A stretch of 50,147 nt of DNA from Betaproteobacteria bacterium RIFCSPLOWO2_02_FULL_67_26. GTDB lineage: Bacteria > Pseudomonadota > Gammaproteobacteria > Burkholderiales > SG8-41. Position 1 is the first letter of the stretch; every line of letters begins with the position of its first letter. The position numbers and the translations under genes are program-made. Of the stretch, positions 27,060-35,068 are shown piece after piece. The stretch is taken from contig MERD01000071.1 of the NCBI GenBank assembly GCA_001771935.1, forward strand, positions 1 to 50,147, in the 5' to 3' direction. Under the pieces are notes generated by a model. That model had not been told where the DNA came from and made no database searches. It saw only the letters and a program-made list of their open reading frames with translations.

Positions 27060-29267
27060 TTACACCTGCGCCCGCGCCGCGGAGCGGCGCGCCACGTCCT
27101 GCGCCGCCGCCGGCAGCCGGATGGTGACGCGCGCGCCGCGCGGCGCGATATTGGCGATCGCCACCGAGCCGCCGTGTTCCTCGATGATTTTCTTGACGAT
27201 CGCAAGGCCGAGACCGGTGCCTTTGGGCTTGGTGGTGACGTAGGGCTCGAATGCGCGGCTCATCACCTGCTCGGGAAAGCCGCAGCCGTTGTCGCTGACC
27301 GAGAGCCGCGCCATGCCGTCCTCGATGCCGCTCGCGATGACGATGCGCGGCTCGCTCGTGTCCGCCAGCGCATCCTGCGAGTTCTGCAGCAGGTTGTGAA
27401 TCACCTGCCGCAGCTGCACCGCATCGCCCACCACCGGCGGCAGCCTCGCGTCGAGGTCGAGACGCACGCTCGGCCCCAGCGAGGCCTCGTAGAGCGTGAG
27501 CACTTCGTGCGTGAGCGCGTTCAAGTCGAGCTCCCGCAGCGACAGCTCGGGCGTGCGCGCGTACTGGCTGAACGCGTCCACCATGTTCTTCAGCGCGGCG
27601 ACCTGGTTGACGATGGTCTGCGTCGACCGTGTCAGCACCTCGACATCCGCTTCCGCCAGCTTGCTCGCGAGCTTCACCTGCAAGCGCTCCGCGGAAAGCT
27701 GGATCGGCGTCAGCGGATTGCGGATCTCGTGCGCGAGGCGCCGCCCGACCTCGGCCCACGCCGCAGCGCGCTGCGCCTCGGCCAGGTGGGTGATGTCGTC
27801 GAATACCACCACGCATCCGCCATCCGCGCCTGGCGGCAGGCGCGTGCCGCGCAGCAGCAGCAGCTGCGTCCTGCCGTGGAGCGCACGCTCGGCCTGTTGC
27901 TCCCATTGCGCCGCGCCGGTGCGTCCGAACGCCGCCGCGATTTCCCGTCCCAGCTCGCTGACTCCGGGAGCCACTGTCGGCCAGCGCGCCACTGCGACCC
28001 CGACGAGCGGCGCGAAGTCGATCCCCAGTATCGTGCCCGCGCTGCGGTTCGCGGCACGGAGGTTCAGCTCTTCGTCGAACGCCAGCACGCCGGCGGACAA
28101 GTTGGCGAGCAGGCTCTCAAGATAGGCCTTGGCCTGCACCAGCGCCGCGTGGTGGCGCTCGGCCTGCGCGCGTGCCTCGGCGAGCTGCAGCGTCATCGCG
28201 TTGAAGGACTGGGTCAGCATGCCAATCTCATCGCTCGAAGCAACCGCCGCGCGCTGGCTGTAGTCGCCGCTGGCCACCGCGCGCGTGCCTTCCACGAGCA
28301 CTCCGAGCGGGGCCGAAAGCCGGTCGGAGCGCTCGAACGCGAGCGCCAGCGCAGAGAGCAGCGCGAGCAGGAGCGTCAGGGTGAGCGTCACGCCGTAGAG
28401 CCGCTTCAGGCCCCGCCGCGACAGGGTGAGTTCCTGGTATTCGCGATATCCGGATTGCACCGCTTCCGCATCCTGCGCCAGCTTCTGCGGCACCGGCTGC
28501 AGCAGCTGCAATACCCGCAGCTCGTCGGCCAGGCTTGGAACCGGCACCGGGACCAGTGCGCGCAGGTAGAGGCCTTTATCGGGTATCGCCTCGACCGCGC
28601 TGTAGCTCTTGCGCGCGCGGATCTGCTGCAGCGCGGCCGCACCGGGCAGCTCCGGCAGCAACCCCGATCGCTCGTTGCCGGAATAGGCGAGCATCCTGCC
28701 GCGCTCGCTGAACAGGGTCGCTTCCTGCACGCCGGCCTGCTCGCGCAGGGCGTTCAACGACCCGATGTGCTCCTCGACCGGGCGTGTCGAGAGCGCCAGC
28801 GCCATCGCGTCAGCCTTGGCAACGAGGTCATTGAGCATGCCGTCGAGCGCGCCGCGCCCGAGGTTGATCCCGCCTTCGAGCGCGCGGTCGACCGGCACCT
28901 CGAACCACGATTCGATCGAGCGCGCGAGGAACTGGACCGACATGCCGTAGATCAGCGCGCCCGGCACCACCGCCATCAATGCGAACAGCAGCACCAGGCG
29001 CAACGTCAGCTTGGCGCCGAACACGCCGGCCTTGAGCTTGCGGCGCAGCGTGACGAACTGGTAGATGACCAGCGCGGTCAGCATCAGCGCCACCGTGCCG
29101 TTCAACACGAGCAGCAGCGGGTAGCGCTCGGCGAACGACGCCGGGTTGGCGCTCGAGGCCGCCAACAGGAACAGCACGACCGCGACCAGGCACACGCACA
29201 GGATCAGGAGGTAGCGCACGACGGCGCCGGGCAATGCGGGCCTGAGATGGGGGGCTGCGCCGCTCAT
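27060..29267 (-). CDS. ntrY: NtrY-like membrane sensor histidine kinase
   Basis: 735 residues from the ATG at 29267, which overlaps the DUF4390 stop as ATGA; an upstream in-frame start at 29309 is less likely. Three or more N-terminal transmembrane helices (YLLILCVCLVAVVLFLLA and others), an extracytoplasmic stretch, another helix (VTLTLTLLLALLSALALAF), HAMP (GVLVEGTRAVASGDYS), PAS, then the H-box LAHEIRNPLTPIQ with His513. ATPase N, G1 and G2 boxes are present (LLQNSQDAL, DNGCGFP, GTGLGLAIVKKI). Phosphorylates NtrX. The usual NtrY role is in redox, nitrogen or envelope sensing; the stimulus is unknown here. Confidence 0.92.
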   Translation of the reverse strand: MSGAAPHLRPALPGAVVRYLLILCVCLVAVVLFLLAASSANPASFAERYPLLLVLNGTVALMLTALVIYQFVTLRRKLKAGVFGAKLTLRLVLLFALMAVVPGALIYGMSVQFLARSIESWFEVPVDRALEGGINLGRGALDGMLNDLVAKADAMALALSTRPVEEHIGSLNALREQAGVQEATLFSERGRMLAYSGNERSGLLPELPGAAALQQIRARKSYSAVEAIPDKGLYLRALVPVPVPSLADELRVLQLLQPVPQKLAQDAEAVQSGYREYQELTLSRRGLKRLYGVTLTLTLLLALLSALALAFERSDRLSAPLGVLVEGTRAVASGDYSQRAAVASSDEIGMLTQSFNAMTLQLAEARAQAERHHAALVQAKAYLESLLANLSAGVLAFDEELNLRAANRSAGTILGIDFAPLVGVAVARWPTVAPGVSELGREIAAAFGRTGAAQWEQQAERALHGRTQLLLLRGTRLPPGADGGCVVVFDDITHLAEAQRAAAWAEVGRRLAHEIRNPLTPIQLSAERLQVKLASKLAEADVEVLTRSTQTIVNQVAALKNMVDAFSQYARTPELSLRELDLNALTHEVLTLYEASLGPSVRLDLDARLPPVVGDAVQLRQVIHNLLQNSQDALADTSEPRIVIASGIEDGMARLSVSDNGCGFPEQVMSRAFEPYVTTKPKGTGLGLAIVKKIIEEHGGSVAIANIAPRGARVTIRLPAAAQDVARRSAARAQV

Positions 29268-29845
29268 GGGGAAACCGTCCAGCGGTGCCAGTCGGAGGAA
29301 ATGGTCCATTCGCGCGAGCCGACCGCGCTGATCTGGAACGGGCGTGGCAGCTGGGAAGTGTCCAGGCGCAGGCGCAGCGCGGCGGTGTAGCTGGCGCCCT
29401 TGCCCAACGCGCCCGGCTCGGCGAAATCGCGCAGACGCACCTGGCTCAGGAACGACAGCGCTTCAGACAGCGTGCCGAAATTCTGATAGAGCCTGCCGAC
29501 GCCGACGCGATAGTGACGTGTCAGCGCGTTATACGAGAGGCGATACTGCTGCCGCGCATTGGCGAGCTTCTCGTTCAGCCAGTACCAGCGCGGCCTGATC
29601 AACTCGAACTCGAGCGTGAAATAGAGCGGCACCCCCTTGTTGAGCGCTTCTTCCAGGGTATGAGTGAGCGCGATGTCGAATTCCGCTTCCAGGAAGTAGC
29701 CGTCTTCGGCGGTGATCAGCGCCGCCTTCCGGACCTCGATGCCATCGGCGCGCGCGGGAAGCGCGGCGGCCGCTGCCACGACCAGCGCCGCGAACGCAGC
29801 AAGCCAGCTAGACCTTCTGCAGAAGCGCGTAGAAGAAGCCGTCAT
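29264..29845 (-). CDS. DUF4390 family exported protein
   Basis: 193 residues. Signal peptide over about 1-33 (LAAFAALVVAAAAALPARA, cut before DGIEV). The remainder is beta-rich with WYWLNEKLANARQQYRLSYN and YRVGVGRLYQNFGTL, typical of the DUF4390 family found between rsmB and ntrY in betaproteobacteria. Function unknown; its place suggests a periplasmic partner of NtrY (inference). The start overlaps the rsmB end by 38 bp, and the stop overlaps the ntrY start by 4 bp, so translation is probably coupled across all three. Confidence 0.85.
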   Translation of the reverse strand: MTASSTRFCRRSSWLAAFAALVVAAAAALPARADGIEVRKAALITAEDGYFLEAEFDIALTHTLEEALNKGVPLYFTLEFELIRPRWYWLNEKLANARQQYRLSYNALTRHYRVGVGRLYQNFGTLSEALSFLSQVRLRDFAEPGALGKGASYTAALRLRLDTSQLPRPFQISAVGSREWTISSDWHRWTVSP

Positions 29846-31091
29846 GCCGTCCGTCCGGGAGCAGTTGGCCCGCTGGCAGTTGTATGTCGTTGTCGACCGC
29901 GGGAAGAGTCAGGCGCGTCGCGTTCCGATGGCGCTCCAGAAACCGCGCGACCTGTTCGCTGTTCTCCTCCTGAAATACGGAACAGGTTGCGTACAGCAAT
30001 TTACCACCACTGGCGAGCGTCTGCCACAGCGCGTCGAGCATGCGGCCCTGCTCGCGCGCGAACTGCGCGATGTCGGTTTCGCGCCGCAGCGACTTGATGT
30101 CCGGATGGCGCCGCGCCACGCCCGACGCGCTGCAGGGAACGTCGAGCAATATGCGCTCGAAGGCTGCGCCGTCCCACCACGCCGCCGGCTCGCAGGCATC
30201 AGCGCACACGATGCGCGCCGATAATCCCAGCCGTACCAGATTCGCACGCACCCGCTCCAGACGCGCGGCGTCGCGGTCGAGCGCGGTGAGCGCCACCTCG
30301 GCCAGCTCCAGTGCATGGCCGGCTTTGCCGCCCGGGGCCGCACAGGCGTCGAGCACGCGCATGCCGTCGCGAAGGTCGAGCAGCGGCGCAGCCAGTTGGG
30401 CGGCCGCGTCCTGCACCGACACCAGGCCTTCGGCCAGCCCGGGTATGCGTTCGGCGGGTAGCGGCTTTTCAAGCACCACTGCCGCCGCGCCGCCCGCATC
30501 CGCCTTGATGCCGTTCCGGGCGAGCAGTTCCAGATAATCCGCGACGCGTGCGCGGCGGCAGTTCACCCTCAGCGCAAGCGGCGGGTGCGCGTTGGCCGCT
30601 GCGAGTATCCCCGCGAAATGCGCCGGATACTGCGCGTGAAGCTTGTCTATCCACCACTGTGGATGACAATAACGCGCGGTTTCGGCGCGGTCCACGCCGG
30701 CACAAAGAGCGGACCGCCTGCGGAGAAAATTGCGCAGCACCGCATTGGCGAGACTCTTGGCGGACGTGAATCCGAGCCCGTGGCAGGCGCGCACGGCGTG
30801 ATCCACGACCGCGTGCGGCGCAGCGCGCGTGTATTCGAGCTGATAGAGCGCAACGAGCAACAGCATGCGCAGGCGTGCATCCTTGAGCGGCTTGTCGAGC
30901 AGGGCGTCAAGCAGCGCATCGAGCCGCGCGCGGAATCGCAGCGCGCCATAGGCGAGATCCTGGATTGCGGCGCGGTCGTGACCGTCCAGTTGCGGGTGGC
31001 GGCGCCACGCCGCGGCCAACTCGGCGTCGAGGCTGCGGCCGGCGAGCACGTGCCCCAGCGCGGCGGAGGCAAGCCGCTGGATCTCAACCAT
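29808..31091 (-). CDS. rsmB: 16S rRNA (cytosine-967-C5) methyltransferase
   Basis: 427 residues from the ATG at 31091, which overlaps the fmt end by 8 bp. An N-terminal NusB-like RNA-binding domain (about 1-135) precedes a Rossmann SAM domain. SAM motif DACAAPGGKAGHAL; catalytic cysteines in DVPCSASGV and YATCSVFQEEN. Methylates C967 of 16S rRNA. Part of the def-fmt-rsmB translation cluster. The C-terminus ends at LLQKV within the DUF4390 start region. Confidence 0.94.
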   Translation of the reverse strand: MVEIQRLASAALGHVLAGRSLDAELAAAWRRHPQLDGHDRAAIQDLAYGALRFRARLDALLDALLDKPLKDARLRMLLLVALYQLEYTRAAPHAVVDHAVRACHGLGFTSAKSLANAVLRNFLRRRSALCAGVDRAETARYCHPQWWIDKLHAQYPAHFAGILAAANAHPPLALRVNCRRARVADYLELLARNGIKADAGGAAAVVLEKPLPAERIPGLAEGLVSVQDAAAQLAAPLLDLRDGMRVLDACAAPGGKAGHALELAEVALTALDRDAARLERVRANLVRLGLSARIVCADACEPAAWWDGAAFERILLDVPCSASGVARRHPDIKSLRRETDIAQFAREQGRMLDALWQTLASGGKLLYATCSVFQEENSEQVARFLERHRNATRLTLPAVDNDIQLPAGQLLPDGRHDGFFYALLQKV

Positions 31092-32010
31092 GGTCGGGCC
31101 CGAGGCACGCGCCCGGCGCGAGCTTGAATCCGGAGAGAAATGCACCGCACGCCAGTCTTTTGCCGCCTGCGCGCTGCAACTCGGTGATCCGCAGCGCGTC
31201 GACGCCGCACGCCACGACAATGCCGTCGGGCCCCGCCGCGCACACCGTACCCGGCGCCGCGCTCGCCCCGCGCTCGATGCGTCCGCGCCAGACCTTGAGC
31301 GGGACGCCCCCCATCCGGGTTTGCGCGCCCGGCACCGGGTCGAAAGCGCGCACCTGGCGCTCGATTTCGGCGGCCGGTTTACGCCAATTGATCTCGGCTT
31401 CTGCTTTGGCGATGCGCGGTGCCTGGGTAGCGGCCATGGCGTCCTGCGCCCGCGGAACGGGATGCGTCGCCAGCGCCTCGATCAGCAATTTCGCTCCGAG
31501 CGCAGCCAACTTGTCGTGAAGCGTGCCCGCGGTGTCATCGGGCAAGATCGGGATCGCTTCCTGCAACAGGATGGGGCCGGTATCGAGACCTTCGTCCATC
31601 TGCATGATGGTGATGCCGGTCGTGGCGTCGCCCGCGAGCAGCGCGCGCTGGATGGGCGCCGCGCCGCGCCAGCGGGGAAGCAGGGAAGCGTGCACGTTGA
31701 TGCAACCGCGCGCGGGCAGCGTGAGCAGCGACGGCGGCAGTATGCGCCCGTACGCGGCCACCACCATCGCCGCCGGTCGGGTTGCGGCGATGGCGTCCAC
31801 CGCCGCCGGGTCCTTTGGCGAGGCCGGCTGCAGCAGGGCGAGCCCGCGGGCAAGCGCGAGCCGCTTCACCGCCGGGGGCTGCGCCTTCAGACCGCGGCCG
31901 GACGGCCGGTCGGGCTGGGTGAGGACCAACGTGACTTCGTGCCTCGCGGCAAGCAGCGCCTCAAGCGATACTGCCGCAAACTCCGGGGTTCCCGCGAAGA
32001 CGAGCTTCAA
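31084..32010 (-). CDS. fmt: methionyl-tRNA formyltransferase
   Basis: 308 residues from a TTG at 32010. This is the only initiation codon next to the conserved KLVFAGTPEFAA, and it lies 4 bp after the def stop. Formylates Met-tRNA-fMet using 10-formyl-tetrahydrofolate. Active-site region INVHASLLPRWRGAAPIQ and MDEGLDTGPIL; the C-terminal domain begins after the EINWRKPA segment. Coupled to def upstream and rsmB downstream. In-frame ATGs further up fall inside def. Confidence 0.94.
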   Translation of the reverse strand: MKLVFAGTPEFAAVSLEALLAARHEVTLVLTQPDRPSGRGLKAQPPAVKRLALARGLALLQPASPKDPAAVDAIAATRPAAMVVAAYGRILPPSLLTLPARGCINVHASLLPRWRGAAPIQRALLAGDATTGITIMQMDEGLDTGPILLQEAIPILPDDTAGTLHDKLAALGAKLLIEALATHPVPRAQDAMAATQAPRIAKAEAEINWRKPAAEIERQVRAFDPVPGAQTRMGGVPLKVWRGRIERGASAAPGTVCAAGPDGIVVACGVDALRITELQRAGGKRLACGAFLSGFKLAPGACLGPDHG

Positions 32011-32014
32011 GAAA

Positions 32015-32545
32015 TCAGAGCGCGAGCCGGCGTGGGCCCGGCTCCACCGCGCGCCGTCCCTGCTTGCGGAACCGGGCCAGGATGCGGCTTTGCTTGAGAC
32101 GCGAAAGTTTCTCGACGAACACCTTGCCCTCGAGGTGATCCATTTCATGCTGGATACACACCGCGAGCAAATCCGTTGCTTCCAGCGTGAACGGCCGGCC
32201 GGCTGCGTCGAGCGCCCGCACCGTCACCCGCTCGGCGCGCCGCACTTTCTCATACACTCCCGGCACGGACAGGCAGCCTTCCTCCCGCTCGGCCACGCCG
32301 CTTGCCGCGACCCGTTCCGGGTTGACGAACGCCTGCAACTGGTCGCGGGACTCGGAGATATCGATGACGATTATGCGCAGAGGCGCGTCGACTTGTGTTG
32401 CGGCCAGGCCAACGCCCGGGGCGGCATACATGGTCTCAGCCATATCATTGATTAATTTACGTATTTCGTCGTCGACCCGCTCCACCTTGCGGGCCACTTG
32501 GTGTAGGCGCGGATCCGGGTAGCACAGGATCGTGAGTAAAGACAT
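32015..32545 (-). CDS. def: peptide deformylase
   Basis: 176 residues. Removes the N-formyl group from nascent proteins; Fe2+/Zn2+ enzyme. All three family motifs are present: GVGLAATQV, EEGCLSVPG (metal cysteine) and QHEMDHLEG (two metal histidines and the catalytic Glu). First gene of the def-fmt-rsmB-DUF4390-ntrYX run, divergent from the LysM gene across a 108-bp gap. Confidence 0.95.
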   Translation of the reverse strand: MSLLTILCYPDPRLHQVARKVERVDDEIRKLINDMAETMYAAPGVGLAATQVDAPLRIIVIDISESRDQLQAFVNPERVAASGVAEREEGCLSVPGVYEKVRRAERVTVRALDAAGRPFTLEATDLLAVCIQHEMDHLEGKVFVEKLSRLKQSRILARFRKQGRRAVEPGPRRLAL

Positions 32546-32598
32546 GGAAAAGCTTGCTAATTTAAACAGCTAGATGCAGAATTTAATCCAATATCTCG

Positions 32599-32626
32599 GG
32601 CGCAGTTCCCGCGTAGGGGCTGCGCC
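32599..32626. other. large hairpin between def and the LysM gene
   Basis: GGCGCAG (32599-32605) pairs with CTGCGCC (32620-32626), and the interior CCC/GGG extends the stem around a five-base loop. It sits 27 bp before the LysM start with no T-tract. It could be a 5'-leader structure of the LysM mRNA or act on divergent transcription. The rest of the 108-bp gap is AT-rich and shows no convincing promoter. Confidence 0.4.
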
Positions 32627-32653
32627 TGTTAGTCTGCTAATTGGGGGCGTCCT

Positions 32654-33808
32654 ATGCGAAAGACAATTATATCCCTGATTTTGTTGATGACTCCGCTGAT
32701 TCCCGCGTTCGCGGCCGATGCCGGCGCGCTCAAGGAAGACGCGCCCGAGCGCTATACCGTCGTCCCGGGCGATACCCTGTGGAGCATTGCTGGCCGCTTC
32801 CTGAAGGACCCGTGGAAATGGGCCGAGCTGTGGAAGATGAACCAGGAGCAGATCAAGAACCCTAACCGCATCTTTCCGGGCGATGTGATCGTGCTGGATC
32901 GCTCGGGCAAGGATGCGCAATTGAGGCTGGTCGCGGCCCCGGGTCTGACGATCAAGCTCTCGCCCAGGACGCGCGCCGAGCCGCTCAAGGATGCGGCAGT
33001 ACCCGCCATTCCACCGTCGGTCATCGAACCGTTCCTGACGCGGCCGTTGGTGGTCGGCGCCACGGAACTCGACAGCGCACCGGTGATCCTCGCCACCCAG
33101 GAAAATCGCGTGGCGATCGGCGCCGGAAACGTTGCCTACGTCGAAGGTCTCAGCGAGGAACTGGGACGGTCGTGGCAGATATTCCGCCGCGGCGATGCGC
33201 TGCTCGACCCTGACACCAATGAAATCCTCGGTTACCAGGCCAATTACCTTGGCGAAGCACGGGTGAGCAAATTTGGACCCCAAAGCACGATCGAGATCGT
33301 CAAGTCCTCGCAGGAGATCTATGCCGGCGATCGCTTGCTGTCCACAACCAAGGAGCGGCCGACATTCTCCTACGTACCGCGCGCCCCGATGAAGTCGGTG
33401 CGGGGCCGCGTCGTCTCGACCTACGGCAACCTGGGCGAAACCGGTCCGTCCGGCATCGTCGCGCTGTCGAAAGGCTCCCGGGACGGACTCGAGGTCGGCC
33501 ACGTGCTCGCGATCTACCGCAGCCAGAGCACTTCGCGCTACGAGGTCCGGACCTCGCCGCTGTACGGGCGCCAAGGGCTGTCTGGCAACGACAACCCGCG
33601 GGTCTACTATATCGAAAACCTCACGCCGGCGCGCGACGCCCCGTTATACGAGCGGCCACAGCCGATATCCCAGGCGGACGTCGCCAACCTGCCGGACGAG
33701 CGCTACGGACTCGTGATGGTGTTTCGCACCTTTGACCGCGCCGCGTTTGGCCTCATCATGCAGGCCTCGCGCCAAGTGGCGGTCAACGACATCGTCACCA
33801 ACCCCTGA
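32654..33808 (+). CDS. exported LysM-domain protein
   Basis: 384 residues. Signal peptide 1-20 (TIISLILLMTPLIPAFA). One LysM domain at about 33-82 (YTVVPGDTLWSIAGRF, then NRIFPGDVIVL) binds peptidoglycan glycans. The remaining 300 residues form a beta-rich region without catalytic peptidase motifs. This architecture is common next to dprA in betaproteobacteria and probably has an envelope role; a direct link to DNA uptake is not shown. Same strand as dprA, with hairpins in the gap. Confidence 0.85.
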   Translation: MRKTIISLILLMTPLIPAFAADAGALKEDAPERYTVVPGDTLWSIAGRFLKDPWKWAELWKMNQEQIKNPNRIFPGDVIVLDRSGKDAQLRLVAAPGLTIKLSPRTRAEPLKDAAVPAIPPSVIEPFLTRPLVVGATELDSAPVILATQENRVAIGAGNVAYVEGLSEELGRSWQIFRRGDALLDPDTNEILGYQANYLGEARVSKFGPQSTIEIVKSSQEIYAGDRLLSTTKERPTFSYVPRAPMKSVRGRVVSTYGNLGETGPSGIVALSKGSRDGLEVGHVLAIYRSQSTSRYEVRTSPLYGRQGLSGNDNPRVYYIENLTPARDAPLYERPQPISQADVANLPDERYGLVMVFRTFDRAAFGLIMQASRQVAVNDIVTNP

Positions 33809-33817
33809 ACGACGGGT

Positions 33818-33860
33818 GGCACGCCTCCGGCGTGCCGGCACCGCCGCCGCGCTGGCGGCG
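33818..33860 (+). terminator. two consecutive GC-rich hairpins between the LysM gene and dprA
   Basis: GGCACGCC-TCC-GGCGTGCC (33818-33836) is a perfect 8-bp stem. CGCCGCC-GCGCT-GGCGGCG (33842-33860) is a perfect 7-bp stem. A short T-run follows about 15 bp later. They may attenuate transcription into dprA, but the lack of an adjacent T-tract keeps this uncertain. Confidence 0.4.
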
Positions 33861-33889
33861 CGGGGCGCGGCGCAACTTTTCCCTGCGCC

Positions 33890-34972
33890 ATGCCGCTCGA
33901 TGACGAACTAGCCGCATGGCTCAGGGTGAGCCTCGGCGCCGGCTTGCGCGGCGATGGCATGCGGCGCCTGCTGGCCGCGTTCGGCGGGCCGCTCGGCGTA
34001 CTCTCCGCGAGCCGTGCGGCGCTTGCGCGGCATGTCAGCGCTGCGGTCGCCGCGGCGATCCTCGAGGACACCCGGGACGAGGCCATTGCCGCTGCCGCGG
34101 CATGGCTGGAGGATCCCGCCAATCACATCGTCACGCTCGCCGACGCAGATTATCCACCACGTCTGCTGCAGATTCCCGACCCGCCGCCGATCCTCTACGT
34201 CAAAGGACGTGTGGAACTGCTCGCCGGTCCCTCACTCGCCGTCGTCGGCAGCCGCAATGCGACCGTCCAGGGCGCGGCCAACGCGGAAGCCTTCGCCAAG
34301 GCGCTGTCCGATGCCGGTTTGACGGTGGTGAGCGGGCTCGCGCTCGGCATCGACTCCGCAGCGCACCGGGGCGGGCTGGCGGGCCAGGCGAGCAGCGTGG
34401 CGGTTCTCGGCACCGGCGCCGACCTCGTCTACCCCTCCCGCAACCGCGCGCTGGCGCATGACCTGGCCGCTCGCGGCGCCCTCGTCTCCGAGCTGCCGCT
34501 CGGCACGCGCCCGCATGCCGCCAATTTCCCGCGCCGCAACCGTCTGATCAGCGGGCTTGCGCTCGGCTGCCTCGTGGTGGAGGCCGCCACCGACAGCGGA
34601 TCGCTCATCACCGCGCGGCTCGCCGCCGAGCAGGGCGGTGAAGTGTTCGCCGTTCCGGGCTCGATCCATTCGCCGCTCGCCAAAGGCTGTCATGCGCTGA
34701 TCAAGCAGGGTGCCAAGCTCGTCGAAAGCGCGCGCGACATCCTCGAAGAGCTGCGGCTGCCCGCGCCGGCGGCGGCTGCGCCCGATCCTCCCGCCGATAC
34801 CCGCGCGCGCGGGCTCCTCGATGCGCTGGGCCACGATGCCTGCGATCTCGACACGATTGCCGCCCGCTGCGGCCTGCCGGTCGCCGAGATCGCCGTGCTG
34901 CTCACGCAGCTCGAGCTGGAAAATCACATCGCCACCCTGCCCGGCGGCCGGTATCAGCGCGTGCACCGCTAG
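33890..34972 (+). CDS. dprA: DNA-processing protein DprA
   Basis: 360 residues. Loads RecA onto incoming single-stranded DNA during transformation. The Rossmann-like DprA core is visible: YVKGRVELL, VVGSRNATVQGAANAEAF, VSGLALGIDSAAHRGGL, then PRRNRLISGLALGCLVVEA and the C-terminal end VPGSIHSPLAKGCHALIKQGAKL broken over the last part of the core. A C-terminal winged-helix DML1-like domain follows (about 300-355). The start could be slightly different; no strong ribosome-binding site is seen. An intrinsic terminator candidate follows. Confidence 0.93.
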   Translation: MPLDDELAAWLRVSLGAGLRGDGMRRLLAAFGGPLGVLSASRAALARHVSAAVAAAILEDTRDEAIAAAAAWLEDPANHIVTLADADYPPRLLQIPDPPPILYVKGRVELLAGPSLAVVGSRNATVQGAANAEAFAKALSDAGLTVVSGLALGIDSAAHRGGLAGQASSVAVLGTGADLVYPSRNRALAHDLAARGALVSELPLGTRPHAANFPRRNRLISGLALGCLVVEAATDSGSLITARLAAEQGGEVFAVPGSIHSPLAKGCHALIKQGAKLVESARDILEELRLPAPAAAAPDPPADTRARGLLDALGHDACDLDTIAARCGLPVAEIAVLLTQLELENHIATLPGGRYQRVHR

Positions 34973-34995
34973 GGCATCGCGCCCGCAGCGGCCGC

Positions 34996-35020
34996 AAAAA
35001 ACTTGCCTCGGCAGTTTTTT
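34996..35020. terminator. probable bidirectional intrinsic terminator after dprA
   Basis: Six As, CT(T)GC, loop CTCG, GCAG and six Ts form an interrupted stem (one bulged T), ending in a T-run on either strand. It lies 24 bp after the dprA stop and 49 bp before the topoisomerase gene, so that gene probably has its own promoter. Confidence 0.5.
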
Positions 35021-35068
35021 GTACTTATCATCTTGCGCTCTTTTGCCCCGCCGACCGATGCGCCTCAA

